64,000 bases of DNA, taken from assembly GCA_015709205.1 (NCBI GenBank), contig JACCQO010000007.1:92492-156491 (forward strand), given 5' to 3'. Source of the stretch: Desulfovibrionaceae bacterium. Lineage in GTDB: Bacteria > Desulfobacterota > Desulfovibrionia > Desulfovibrionales > Desulfovibrionaceae. The notes under the pieces were generated by a model. That model made no database searches. It had not been told where the DNA came from and worked only from the letters and a program-made list of their open reading frames with translations. The translations under genes were made by a program, and so were the position numbers. This document shows positions 35,717 through 43,769 of the stretch, one piece after another (position 1 is the first letter of the stretch; each line of letters opens with the position of its first letter).

Positions 35717-36439
35717 CTACCCCTCGACCCGTTTGCCCACGTACGCGCCGCCGCGCACGTCGGTTCCGGCGTATTCCTCCACGACCTCGATCCCGGCGTG
35801 GTCCATGGCGGACACGTATTCCTCGCGCGAGAACAGGCCGATTTCCATAGCCTGCCTGTGGTAGGCCACGTCGGTCCCCTCCCCGAGCAGGTGATGGAAG
35901 GTCACTTCCACGACCTTCGGCTCCTTGAGGCGGACCTGTTCCATGCGCGCGATCTTCAGTTCCGGCCGGTCCACGGCATCGACCACCAGCATCTCCCGGA
36001 ACTCCTCCACGGTGCTCCAGGGCGTGACCAGGGCCACGCCGCCGGGCCGCAGGTGGGCGGCGATGCGCCGCATGGCGGCGCGCAGCCTGTCCACGGTCCT
36101 GACGAATCCGATGGACCCGTAGAGGCAGACGATGGCGTCGAACTCCGCGTCCAGGGCGAAATCGACCAGATTCCCGAGGTGAAACGCGACGTCGGGGAAC
36201 TTCCTGCGGGCCAGGGCCAGCATGTCCTCGCTGAGGTCCAGCCCGGAAACCTTGAAGTCGTCCTTGAAGTAGGGAACGTGGCCGCCCGTGCCGCAGGCCA
36301 GGACGAGCAGGTCGCCCCGGGCCGGAACGCCGTGCGCGGCGAGCAGTTCCTTCACCCGGGACGCTTCCGGCGCGTATTCCTCGTCCTTGACGTACAGGGC
36401 GTCGTAATAGGCGGAAATATCCTTGAAATCAGAATACAT
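35717..36439 (-). CDS. SAM-dependent methyltransferase, TylM1/DesVI-like
   Basis: The 240-residue class I methyltransferase has the start MYSDFKDISAYYDALYVKD, motif I LVLACGTGGHVPYFKDDFKV, GLDLSEDMLALARRKFPDVA and the motif FDAIVCLYGSIGFVRTVD. This subgroup includes the N,N-dimethyltransferases of amino sugars, but sugar genes are not nearby. GGAGG precedes the ATG. It is a single gene with a gap of 120 bases upstream to the next minus-strand gene. Confidence 0.85.
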   Translation of the reverse strand: MYSDFKDISAYYDALYVKDEEYAPEASRVKELLAAHGVPARGDLLVLACGTGGHVPYFKDDFKVSGLDLSEDMLALARRKFPDVAFHLGNLVDFALDAEFDAIVCLYGSIGFVRTVDRLRAAMRRIAAHLRPGGVALVTPWSTVEEFREMLVVDAVDRPELKIARMEQVRLKEPKVVEVTFHHLLGEGTDVAYHRQAMEIGLFSREEYVSAMDHAGIEVVEEYAGTDVRGGAYVGKRVEG

Positions 36440-36561
36440 GAAATATTCCTCCACGCGTCCGGGGCGGTTCGCGCCATCCGGCTGCATTGTCATGACCGCC
36501 TCTCGAGAGCACGCCCTCGCGGGTTCGGGGCCGCCCATCGGCTGGCGTCCCCCGACGTGGT

Positions 36562-37572
36562 TCAGGAATAGGCGTCGCGGAATCCGTAGCTCAGGTTGCG
36601 CCGGGGCATGTAGTCGCCCAGGCGGTTCTCCAACCCGGCGCGGTCCAGCACCTTGAGCCGCCAGCGCGCGGTGATGCCCGTGGGCCGCATGACCATGTCC
36701 AGGAGCACTGCCGATTCCACCTCGGAGCGCCAGCCCGTCAGCAGCCGGTCGAAGGCCTCCACGCCGTCGGGCGTGTACCAGCCCTCCACCTCCAGGACCA
36801 CCTCGCCCGCCGTGTCCACGCCCATGTCGATGCGCGTGAACCAGCGCCCCCAGATCTCCCCCCACAGGGTGTCCAGGTCCGCGTTGACGGCGGCGTACAC
36901 GTCGTCGGCCGTGGTCAGGCGCGCGGTCCACATCCTGCCCTGCGGCTCCCAGGCCAGCTCCAGGGAGGGCACCGCGCCCTGCGCCGGATTCAGGCCCGAA
37001 AGCACCTGCAACCGGCCGATCTCCTCCCACGCGCCCTCGGGCGCCTCGCCCAGGGTCAGGGAATAGTCCAGGGGCGCGGTCCCGGCGTGCAGCAGCCCCA
37101 GGCGGCGCAGCCGGTCCTTGAGGGCCTGGGTGTCCAGGGTCACGTCCAGGAGCATGGTGCCGCCCGCGGGCGTGCGCTGCAGGCTGACCTCGGAATAGCT
37201 GCGCACGAACCCGGCGGCCATGGGCCGCAGGTAGCCGTCGAGCACGTCCAGGCGCGGGCCCGTGATCTCGGCCGGGAGCATGGCCCGGGCCTCCTGGCGC
37301 ACGGCCATGACGAAGCCGCGCTGGCGCGCGGCCTGGCGCTCCTCGGCCGGGGACAGGGGCTTGGGCGCGGGCGCGGCCTGGCCGTCGATCTGCGTTCCGG
37401 GGGCCGGAAGACCCGCGGCCTCGGCCGCCAGTTCGTTCTTTTCCCAGGCCACCTGCACCAGCCGGGCCTGGGCCGGGATGGCGGCCAGCAGCAGACAGCA
37501 GCACAGCACCGGAAGCAGGACCGCCGCGCGCAGCGGCGATCGGCCGGAAGTATGGATAGGCGCGTATGTCAT
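36562..37572 (-). CDS. Exported protein, unknown
   Basis: The 336-residue protein has a signal peptide rich in Leu and Cys ending near AIPAQA, residue about 37. The mature part is mixed alpha/beta and has no recognised domain; GRWFTRIDMGVDTAGEVVLE and EGWYTPDGVEAFDRLLTG are its clearest blocks. It probably functions in the periplasm. The start at 37572 follows GGAGAG. It stands next to two other exported Desulfovibrio envelope genes on the same strand. Confidence 0.75.
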   Translation of the reverse strand: MTYAPIHTSGRSPLRAAVLLPVLCCCLLLAAIPAQARLVQVAWEKNELAAEAAGLPAPGTQIDGQAAPAPKPLSPAEERQAARQRGFVMAVRQEARAMLPAEITGPRLDVLDGYLRPMAAGFVRSYSEVSLQRTPAGGTMLLDVTLDTQALKDRLRRLGLLHAGTAPLDYSLTLGEAPEGAWEEIGRLQVLSGLNPAQGAVPSLELAWEPQGRMWTARLTTADDVYAAVNADLDTLWGEIWGRWFTRIDMGVDTAGEVVLEVEGWYTPDGVEAFDRLLTGWRSEVESAVLLDMVMRPTGITARWRLKVLDRAGLENRLGDYMPRRNLSYGFRDAYS

Positions 37573-37775
37573 TGCTCTCTCCACGCCCATGGGGCGCGCG
37601 TTTGCCGTGTTGATAATGGAGAACGGCGAAAAACGCCAGCCCGGCGGGCACGCGGCCACATCCGGGCCAAGGAAGACGGCAGGGAAGGAATCGGGGAAAA
37701 CGGAATCGGGATGCAGCGGAATCCCGTGGCGCCGGGCGCGCCCCAGGCGGGCCCGGCGCGGCGGGAAAAACAGCG

Positions 37776-39047
37776 TCAGAAGATGCCCAGGTCCTGGCGC
37801 AGCTGCGCCAGGGCCAGCACCGCATCCACGCCCGGAACCGGCCCCAGCGGCTCGAACCGGCCGGTGCGCCCGTCGGCCTGGAGCAGGGAGCGGCTCACCG
37901 CGAGCACGGCGGCGTTGAAGAAGGGCTGGTCGGGCCGCACGTCCGGAAACGGGCTCGGCGCACCCAGGTTGCGCGTGGCCAGGGAGGCGTCGCGCGTGGC
38001 GCGCACGATCACGTCCTCCAGGACCAGGACGAACTCGGCGCGGGAAAGCGGCTCGGCGGGCCGGAAGCGGCCGTCCGGGAAGGTCTCCAGTCCGCGCACC
38101 CCGTAGTCCAGAACCACGGCCACGTCCTCGCGCATGGGATTTTCGCGCACGTCGTCCGGCAGGCTGTCCACGGGCGCAGTGTCCGGGGCCGCCGCACGGG
38201 CGGTCGCGTTGCCCGCGACCGGTTCGCCTCCGGCTGCGGCGGACGGTTCGTGGAAGGCGCTCTCCGCCGCCAAGGTCGTGCCCTCGAAGAAACGCTCCAC
38301 GCCCAGTTCCTCCACCAGCAGCGCGGCCATGTCCGCGCGCGTCAGGGAATCGGCCAGGGCGATGCGCAGGCCGAGCTCGGTGCGCGGCGCGGCGCGACGC
38401 ACCTTTTGGATCAGGGACCAGCGCGCCTCGGCGCGCCGCTCCAGGCCCCGGTTCAGCGCGATGACGCGCTCGAAGGCGGCCTCGGCCGCGTCCAGGTCCA
38501 GGGCCTGCAGGTAGGCCTGACCGGCGTAGAAATGCAGCCCGGGCACCTCCTTGTCCAGGGCATGGGCCTCGGCGTCGTCCTCCACCAGGTCCAGGCCGTC
38601 CTCCAGCAGGTCGGCCACGCGCTCGTCCAGCTCGCCGGGCTCCACGAGCCCGGCGCGGCCCATGGCCGCGTACACGCGCATGAGCCCGGTCAGGGCCCAG
38701 AGCTCCTGGCGCGGGGTTCTGGCGCGGTCGCGGCCCTCGTCGGCCAGATCCTCGGCCTCCTCGAAACGGCCCTGCTCGGCCGCGGCCACGCCGCGTCCGA
38801 CAAAGGCCGGACCGTAGTCCTTCTGCAACTCCAGGGCGTGGCCAAAGGCCGCCTCCGCCTCCGCGGGCCTGCCCTCGTCCAGCAGGCGCATGCCCGTGCG
38901 GTAGTGGTGCAGGGGCGTGTCCATCATGCCCTGGGACGGGCGCGGGGCCTTGGCCGCGCAGCCGCCGACCAGCGCGAGCGCGGCCAGCAGGAGCACGAGC
39001 ACGGGAAGCGACGACGAACCAAAGGGCCTTCTGCGGTCAAAATTCAT
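37776..39047 (-). CDS. TPR lipoprotein with SLH-like domain
   Basis: The 423-residue protein has a lipobox ALVGGC around residue 29, so it is lipid-anchored. Helical TPR-like repeats follow (YGPAFVGRGVAAAEQGRFEE and AYLQALDLDAAEAAFERVIA). Near residues 270-400 lie S-layer homology-like segments: REDVAVVLDYGVRGLETFPD followed by GRFRPAEPLSRAEF. SLH domains bind peptidoglycan-linked polymers or the outer layer. The start at 39047 has AGGTG before it. It precedes no gene closer than 100 bases downstream. Confidence 0.82.
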   Translation of the reverse strand: MNFDRRRPFGSSSLPVLVLLLAALALVGGCAAKAPRPSQGMMDTPLHHYRTGMRLLDEGRPAEAEAAFGHALELQKDYGPAFVGRGVAAAEQGRFEEAEDLADEGRDRARTPRQELWALTGLMRVYAAMGRAGLVEPGELDERVADLLEDGLDLVEDDAEAHALDKEVPGLHFYAGQAYLQALDLDAAEAAFERVIALNRGLERRAEARWSLIQKVRRAAPRTELGLRIALADSLTRADMAALLVEELGVERFFEGTTLAAESAFHEPSAAAGGEPVAGNATARAAAPDTAPVDSLPDDVRENPMREDVAVVLDYGVRGLETFPDGRFRPAEPLSRAEFVLVLEDVIVRATRDASLATRNLGAPSPFPDVRPDQPFFNAAVLAVSRSLLQADGRTGRFEPLGPVPGVDAVLALAQLRQDLGIF

Positions 39048-39093
39048 GGCGATCACCTCGCGGCGGGCCCGAGCCCGCCAGGGTCGTTCACGG

Positions 39094-40260
39094 CTAGTCG
39101 AGCACGATCATCACGCGGCACTTCTCCAGCACGCCCGCTCCGGCCATGGCCTTGAGCAGTTCGGCCTGCGGGCCGGGAATCACGAGGTCCGCACCAGCGG
39201 GCCCGGCCGCGGACACGGCCTTGAGCACCAGCGGATTGCCCGCCACGCGCGGGTTCTGCAGGGCGGCGTCCAGGCCGCGCGCATAGCCCGCGATGCCCTG
39301 CTCGATGGCGTACTGGCGGCTAACCGAGGCCGAGCCGTAGACCTGCTCGCCGGACTCGGCCAGGATCTTGGGACTCATGGCCGGGCGGACCTTCAGCCCG
39401 CGCGCGTCGATGACCACGCCGCTGTAGTCGGCCATGGACACGGCCGGAGCCGGGACCGGAGCGTCCGGGACCTGCGGCGCGCCGAGGTCCGCGCCCTCGC
39501 CCGGGGTGGGGCCTTCCAGGGGATTGCGGACCGGCGGGGGGACCTGCGCCGGGGCCTGCAACGCTGGAGCCGGAGCGGGCGCGGCCTGCGGCAGGGTGCC
39601 CGGCGCGCGAAAGGGCATGGTCTTGGGCAGCAGCGCGTCGGCGAACGCGCCGCGCAGGTTGATGCCCACGGTGACCTCGATGGACCCGTCGGACATGTAG
39701 GCCGTATCCAGGATGCTGGAATTCTGCAGGTAGCCGCGCACCTCGCTGACCACGGTCTCGTCCGAGACCATGTAGTTGCGCACCGTGGTGCGCGAATCGA
39801 GGGCCACGCCCTGGATGATCTCCAGGAGGTTGCGCCGGGCGATGACCGTGGCCGCGCGGATGGCCATGGCCCGCGCCTGGGCCGGATTCAGGGCGTTGGC
39901 GGGCGGCGCGCCGATGCCCACGGCCGTGACGCGGCCCGTGGTCCAGTCGATGGTCCCGGCGTCAAAATTCTGGACATAGGGCCCGGCCGCGAAGTCCTGC
40001 ATGGCCGGGGCGTAGGCCTGGCCCGGCAGCCCCTGGCCCGCGTAGCCCTGGCCGGTGGCCGCCTGCATGCCGTAGGGCGCGGCAGGCGCGGCCTGTGCGG
40101 CAGGCGCGGCCTGTGCGGCAGGCGCGGCCTGTGCGGCAGGCGCGGCTTGTATGGGGGTATAGACGTTTCGGGCCGGGTACTCCTGGGCCGCGGCGGCACC
40201 CGGAGCGGCCAGCAGGCACAAGGCAAGAACGATGAAGACGTACGGTGCGACGTGGCGCAT
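39094..40260 (-). CDS. LPP20-like exported protein with Ala-rich repeats
   Basis: The 388-residue protein has a signal peptide ending at PGAAAA. Residues about 36-58 are a low-complexity Gln-Ala-Ala-Pro-Ala-Ala tandem encoded by an 18-bp DNA repeat. The folded middle (ARAMAIRAATVIARRNLLEI and the strand SIEVTVGINLRGAF) resembles the LPP20/FlgT-like fold found in envelope lipoproteins, and the C-terminus is another unknown globular unit. AGGAGGG precedes the ATG. The SLH/TPR lipoprotein follows in the same direction after 46 bases, so both are probably cotranscribed. Confidence 0.8.
   Translation of the reverse strand: MRHVAPYVFIVLALCLLAAPGAAAAQEYPARNVYTPIQAAPAAQAAPAAQAAPAAQAAPAAPYGMQAATGQGYAGQGLPGQAYAPAMQDFAAGPYVQNFDAGTIDWTTGRVTAVGIGAPPANALNPAQARAMAIRAATVIARRNLLEIIQGVALDSRTTVRNYMVSDETVVSEVRGYLQNSSILDTAYMSDGSIEVTVGINLRGAFADALLPKTMPFRAPGTLPQAAPAPAPALQAPAQVPPPVRNPLEGPTPGEGADLGAPQVPDAPVPAPAVSMADYSGVVIDARGLKVRPAMSPKILAESGEQVYGSASVSRQYAIEQGIAGYARGLDAALQNPRVAGNPLVLKAVSAAGPAGADLVIPGPQAELLKAMAGAGVLEKCRVMIVLD
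40081..40150 (+). repeat. 18-bp tandem repeat, about 3.9 copies, inside the LPP20-like gene
   Basis: The unit GGCAGGCGCGGCCTGTGC is repeated perfectly three times, with a fourth copy changed by one base. It encodes a six-residue Ala/Pro/Gln unit in frame, so copy number could vary without breaking the gene. Confidence 0.9.
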
Positions 40261-40300
40261 GGGGTCCCTCCTGAAGCGCGCGGTGCGGCGCGCATGACGG

Positions 40301-40329
40301 TGTATCCTCTCCGGGCTGGTAAAATGCAA
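40301..40329 (-). promoter_or_regulatory. Possible promoter of the LPP20-like gene
   Basis: Minus-strand TTGCAT (40324-40329), 17 bases, then GATACA (40301-40306). The match is weak; it is placed about 40 bases before the start. Confidence 0.3.
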
Positions 40330-40517
40330 GATCGGTTCCATCCTCTCCCTTCTCCCGCGTTCCCGCAAGGACCGAACGATCCCGGCACGCAAACGGCACA
40401 TGGGGAGGACAAAAACGCGGCATCGAAATCCGCGACGGGGGCTGCGGCGCAGGTCTGCGCCCCCTGCCCGGGCCCTTCCGGCGCGGAATCTGTCACGCGG
40501 GATATGCCCGGCGCGGG

Positions 40518-41579
40518 CTACGGGCCGGGCCGCTCCGGGATACCCCGGCCCCCTGCCGAGCGCAAGGCCCGCGCGGCCTCGCGGTCCCGCGGGTCGTTCT
40601 CCAGGGCGCAGCGCCACAGCCGCGCGGCCTCGTCGGTCGCGCCGCGCGCCTCGGCGCGGCGCGCCAGCACGGAACAGGCCGCGCCCAGATCCGCGCGGAA
40701 CCGCGCGCGCGCCACGGCCGCGCCCGGTCCGGCGGGCAATCTGCCAGGCGCTTTCTGCCCGCCCGGCGCAACGGAACGCATCCCGCCCCGGAAAACCTCC
40801 AGGGCCGCGTCGGTGCTGCCGTCGTTGAACAGCCGCCAGCCCAGCCCTTCGCGCGCCGCGTGGTGGTCGGGTTCCAGCTCCAGGGCGCGGCGGTATTCGA
40901 TCTGCGCGTTGGCGGCCATGTCCAGCCCGTCGTAGGCGCGCGCCAGGCGGTAGTGCACCTGCGGGTCGTCGGAATCCGCCGCCGAGGCGCGGCGGAAGGA
41001 CCGCACGGCCCCGGCCAGATCGCGCTCCACCAGCCGGATCACGCCCAAAAAATAGTGTGCCGCCGCATTGGCCGGGTCCAGGGTCAGCACTTCGTTGAAA
41101 TGCGCCTCTGCTTCGGCCGCGTTGCCCGGGACGTCGCCTTCCGCAACCGCCTCCGGGACCTGCGCGATTTCTCCGCCCTCCTCCGCCGTCTCCACGTCGA
41201 GGGCCAAGGCCGGGTCCAGGGCCAGAATGCCCAGCCAGAGCCGGGAAAAGGCGTTGCGCGGATCCAGGGCGGCTGCGCGGGCGAAGAGGGACCGTGCGCG
41301 CACCGCGTCGCCCTGGCGCAGCACGGCCAAAGCCAGCTGGTTCAGGGCGAAGACGTTGTCCGGCTCCAGGTCCAGGGCCTGGGCAAAGGCCGTCCGCGCG
41401 CCCGCCGCGTCGCCGCGCCAGGCCAGGTCCGTGCCGCGCACGAGCAGGTCCGTGACCCGCGCGTCGCGCGCCTGGGCATGAGCAAACGACGGCAGCGCCA
41501 GGGCCAGCGCGAGCGCGACTGCGGCGCAGGCCAGCAGGACGCGCGCCCCGCTCCTCCGTCCGGCGCGCGCCGCGCTCAC
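40518..41579 (-). CDS. Exported TPR protein
   Basis: The 353-residue protein has a basic N-terminus, a hydrophobic segment (VLLACAAVALALALALP) and an exported TPR array: GARTAFAQALDLEPDNVFAL, ARSLFARAAALDPRNAFSRL, AEAHFNEVLTLDPANAAAHY and ANAQIEYRRALELEPDHHAA. Such proteins serve as periplasmic scaffolds. The GTG start lies within the amidase stop (overlap GTGA) with GGGAGG upstream, so translation is coupled to the amidase. The joint expression suggests the TPR protein recruits or controls the amidase. Confidence 0.82.
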   Translation of the reverse strand: MSAARAGRRSGARVLLACAAVALALALALPSFAHAQARDARVTDLLVRGTDLAWRGDAAGARTAFAQALDLEPDNVFALNQLALAVLRQGDAVRARSLFARAAALDPRNAFSRLWLGILALDPALALDVETAEEGGEIAQVPEAVAEGDVPGNAAEAEAHFNEVLTLDPANAAAHYFLGVIRLVERDLAGAVRSFRRASAADSDDPQVHYRLARAYDGLDMAANAQIEYRRALELEPDHHAAREGLGWRLFNDGSTDAALEVFRGGMRSVAPGGQKAPGRLPAGPGAAVARARFRADLGAACSVLARRAEARGATDEAARLWRCALENDPRDREAARALRSAGGRGIPERPGP

Positions 41580-43018
41580 ACGCCCTCCCGGGCCAGCCCG
41601 GCCACCGAGGCGGCCAGCCCGGCGGCCACGCGGGCCCGGCCCGCGTCCGAGGCCAGCATGCGCTCCTCGGCCGGGTTGCTGATGAATCCGGCCTCCACGA
41701 GCACGGCGGGCATGCGCGCGGCGCGCAGCACGTAGAAATCCGCCGCGTGCGCGCCGCGATCCTCCAGGCCCAGCGCGCGCACCAGCCCGGCGCGCATGGC
41801 CCGGGCCGCGGCCCCGCCCGCGCGCCAGTAGCGCTCGCGCTCGAAACGGAAAAGGATGCCTTCCACGTCCAGGGAAAGGGAACCGGATGCGCCCGCCGCC
41901 GTCTCGCCCCCTCCTGTCTTGCCCCCTCCCGTCTTGCCGGACGCCTGGGCGTCGTAGCGGCGCACGGCGTTCTCGAAGGCGGCCACGCGCGCGGCGGCCT
42001 TGCTGGAGGCGGTCTCCGAGCACCAATATGTTTCCAGCCCGGCCGCGCCGGCCCGCTCCGCCGCGTTGGCGTGCAGGGAGACGAAGAGGTCCGCGCCGAA
42101 GCGATTGGCCAGGGCCGTGCGCGCGGCCAGAGACACGTAACGGTCGTCCGTGCGCGTGAGGAACACCTTGAGCTCGGGCGCGATGGCGGCCAGGACCCGC
42201 GCGGCGCGCAGGGCCGTGTCCAGGACCACGTCCTTTTCCCGCAGCCCGGACGGGCCCACGGCCCCGGGGTCCACCCCGCCGTGGCCCGGATCCAGGACCA
42301 CGCGGCGCAGGCGAAAGCCGTGCGCCCCGCCGCGCGCGGCTTCCGCCAGCTCGGCGGCGCGGCGGCGCTCCTCCTCCTGCGCCGTGCGCTCCAGGTCGTC
42401 CGGCAGAGCCGACGGACTCGGCCGGGCCGCTCCGGCGGCCCCCGGAACCGGGGGCAACTGGCGCGCGTACTCCAGAAGCATGCGCGCGTAAGCGTCGTCG
42501 GGATTCAGGTTCAGGGCGACGCGCAGGGCGGCCACGGCGCGCGTGCGATCCCCGGTGGCCAGGGCCGCGCGACCCAGCAGCCCCCAGGCGAAATCCGAAC
42601 GCGCGTCCAGGGCCACGGCGCGCTCCAGCGCGGCAACGGCCCCGGCCGCATCGCCCGCGGCGAGCAGGTCCTGGCCGCGCAGGGCCAGGTCCAGAGGATC
42701 GGCCGCTTCGCCCGATGTACCTGAAACCGGAGAGACCGGCAGGACCATGGCGGCGGTGCCGTTTCCGGCGAGGGGCACGCCCAGGACGTCGGGGCCGCCC
42801 GCCACGAGCCGGGCCGCCCGCGCCGCGCCGGGCCACGCCAGGGCGCACGCCCCGGCTCCGCACATGCCCAACACCCCGAACAGCCCGACGAGCACCCGCC
42901 GACGTGCGGCGCAAAAGCCCGTCACGGAACCGTCGGCCCCTTGCCCGGGGTCTATCCCTCTGGTATGCCGAAGTATCCGGAGCGCCTGCCGCCTGCGTCC
43001 GACGGACGAATCTGCCAT
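41576..43018 (-). CDS. N-acetylmuramoyl-L-alanine amidase with N-terminal TPR
   Basis: The 480-residue protein has a Tat- or Sec-like hydrophobic segment near residues 40-70, a short TPR region (LDLALRGQDLLAAGDAAGAV and the following ERAVALD), then the Amidase_3 domain. RRVVLDPGHGGVDPGAVG carries the zinc histidine, EKDVVLDTAL the glutamate, DLFVSLHANAAERAG the second histidine and MPAVLVEAGFISNPAEER the catalytic end. It cleaves septal peptidoglycan in the periplasm, as AmiC does. A Gly-rich loop with a duplicated KTGGG element interrupts the domain. It is divergent from the SixA-like gene by 96 bases. Confidence 0.9.
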   Translation of the reverse strand: MADSSVGRRRQALRILRHTRGIDPGQGADGSVTGFCAARRRVLVGLFGVLGMCGAGACALAWPGAARAARLVAGGPDVLGVPLAGNGTAAMVLPVSPVSGTSGEAADPLDLALRGQDLLAAGDAAGAVAALERAVALDARSDFAWGLLGRAALATGDRTRAVAALRVALNLNPDDAYARMLLEYARQLPPVPGAAGAARPSPSALPDDLERTAQEEERRRAAELAEAARGGAHGFRLRRVVLDPGHGGVDPGAVGPSGLREKDVVLDTALRAARVLAAIAPELKVFLTRTDDRYVSLAARTALANRFGADLFVSLHANAAERAGAAGLETYWCSETASSKAAARVAAFENAVRRYDAQASGKTGGGKTGGGETAAGASGSLSLDVEGILFRFERERYWRAGGAAARAMRAGLVRALGLEDRGAHAADFYVLRAARMPAVLVEAGFISNPAEERMLASDAGRARVAAGLAASVAGLAREGV

Positions 43019-43114
43019 GCGTCCACCGTAGCAAAACCCGGACCGCGCAGGAAGGCGTTCACCCTTCTTAACACCCGGCCGCAGCCGCGCGACCGGCCAG
43101 CCTCCGGAGGCGCC

Positions 43115-43603
43115 ATGGACCTTTTCCTGATGCAGCACGGCACGGCCCTTTCCAAGGAGATGGACCCCGACCAGCCGCTCAGCCCCGTGGGCCGCGAGAC
43201 CGTGCAGCGCAGCGCGCGGGCCATGGCGCGCCTGGGCATCCGCCCGGACGTGCTCATCGCCAGCGAAAAGACGCGCTCGCAGCAGACAGCGGAAATCCTG
43301 GCCACGGCCCTGTCCTTTCCCAAGCGCCACATCCGCACCGAGGCCGCGGTCAAGGCCACGGTGCCGCCCACCCAGACCCTGGAGCTGCTGGCCGCCTTCG
43401 CCCAGGCGCGTTCCATCCTGGTGGCCGGGCACCTGCCCAACCTGGCCGAGGTCGCGGCCCTGCTCACGGGCGGGGTGCGCGGCGGCCTGGCCTTCGTCAA
43501 CGCCGGGCTCACGCGGCTGGAGGTGGAGACGTTTTTGCCGCCCAAGGCCGTCCTGCTCTGGCACCTGCCCCCGCAACTGCTCAAGCAGGTCGGCGGTGAA
43601 TAG
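43115..43603 (+). CDS. SixA-like histidine phosphatase
   Basis: The 162-residue protein belongs to the histidine phosphatase superfamily in the short SixA form. The first motif reads LMQHGTALSKEMDPDQPLSP: the catalytic histidine is kept, while the usual arginine of RHG is glutamine, a variant common in this subgroup as far as I know. ASEKTRSQQTAE and VAGHLPNLAEVAALL supply the second arginine and second histidine. It may remove phosphate from a phosphohistidine of a phosphorelay or PTS protein. CGGAGG precedes the ATG. Confidence 0.88.
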   Translation: MDLFLMQHGTALSKEMDPDQPLSPVGRETVQRSARAMARLGIRPDVLIASEKTRSQQTAEILATALSFPKRHIRTEAAVKATVPPTQTLELLAAFAQARSILVAGHLPNLAEVAALLTGGVRGGLAFVNAGLTRLEVETFLPPKAVLLWHLPPQLLKQVGGE

Positions 43604-43672
43604 CGCACGCCCGCGCCGTACCCGTTCGCCACCTGCCCTCTTCCCGCGACCGCACGCCCTCGCCGCAGGCGC

Positions 43673-43722
43673 AAAAAAAAGTTTAGGAGCGTCCAGAGAA
43701 CCCTTTTCAAAGGGTTCTCTGG
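43673..43722 (-). terminator. Hairpin with distant T-run, repeat-like
   Basis: CCAGAGAACCCTT (43693-43705) pairs perfectly with AAGGGTTCTCTGG (43710-43722). On the minus strand it is followed 12 bases later by eight T (43673-43680). A related hairpin core occurs at 63978-63995, so it may be a dispersed element that also terminates transcription between two convergent genes. Confidence 0.55.
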
Positions 43723-43769
43723 CCGCCGGAGGCGCCGCCCCGCAGGGGCCTCATGCAGGCGACAATGCT

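Noticed and set aside
40081-40150. Possible CRISPR array
   Set aside because: Repeat units are directly adjacent without spacers and encode part of an exported protein.
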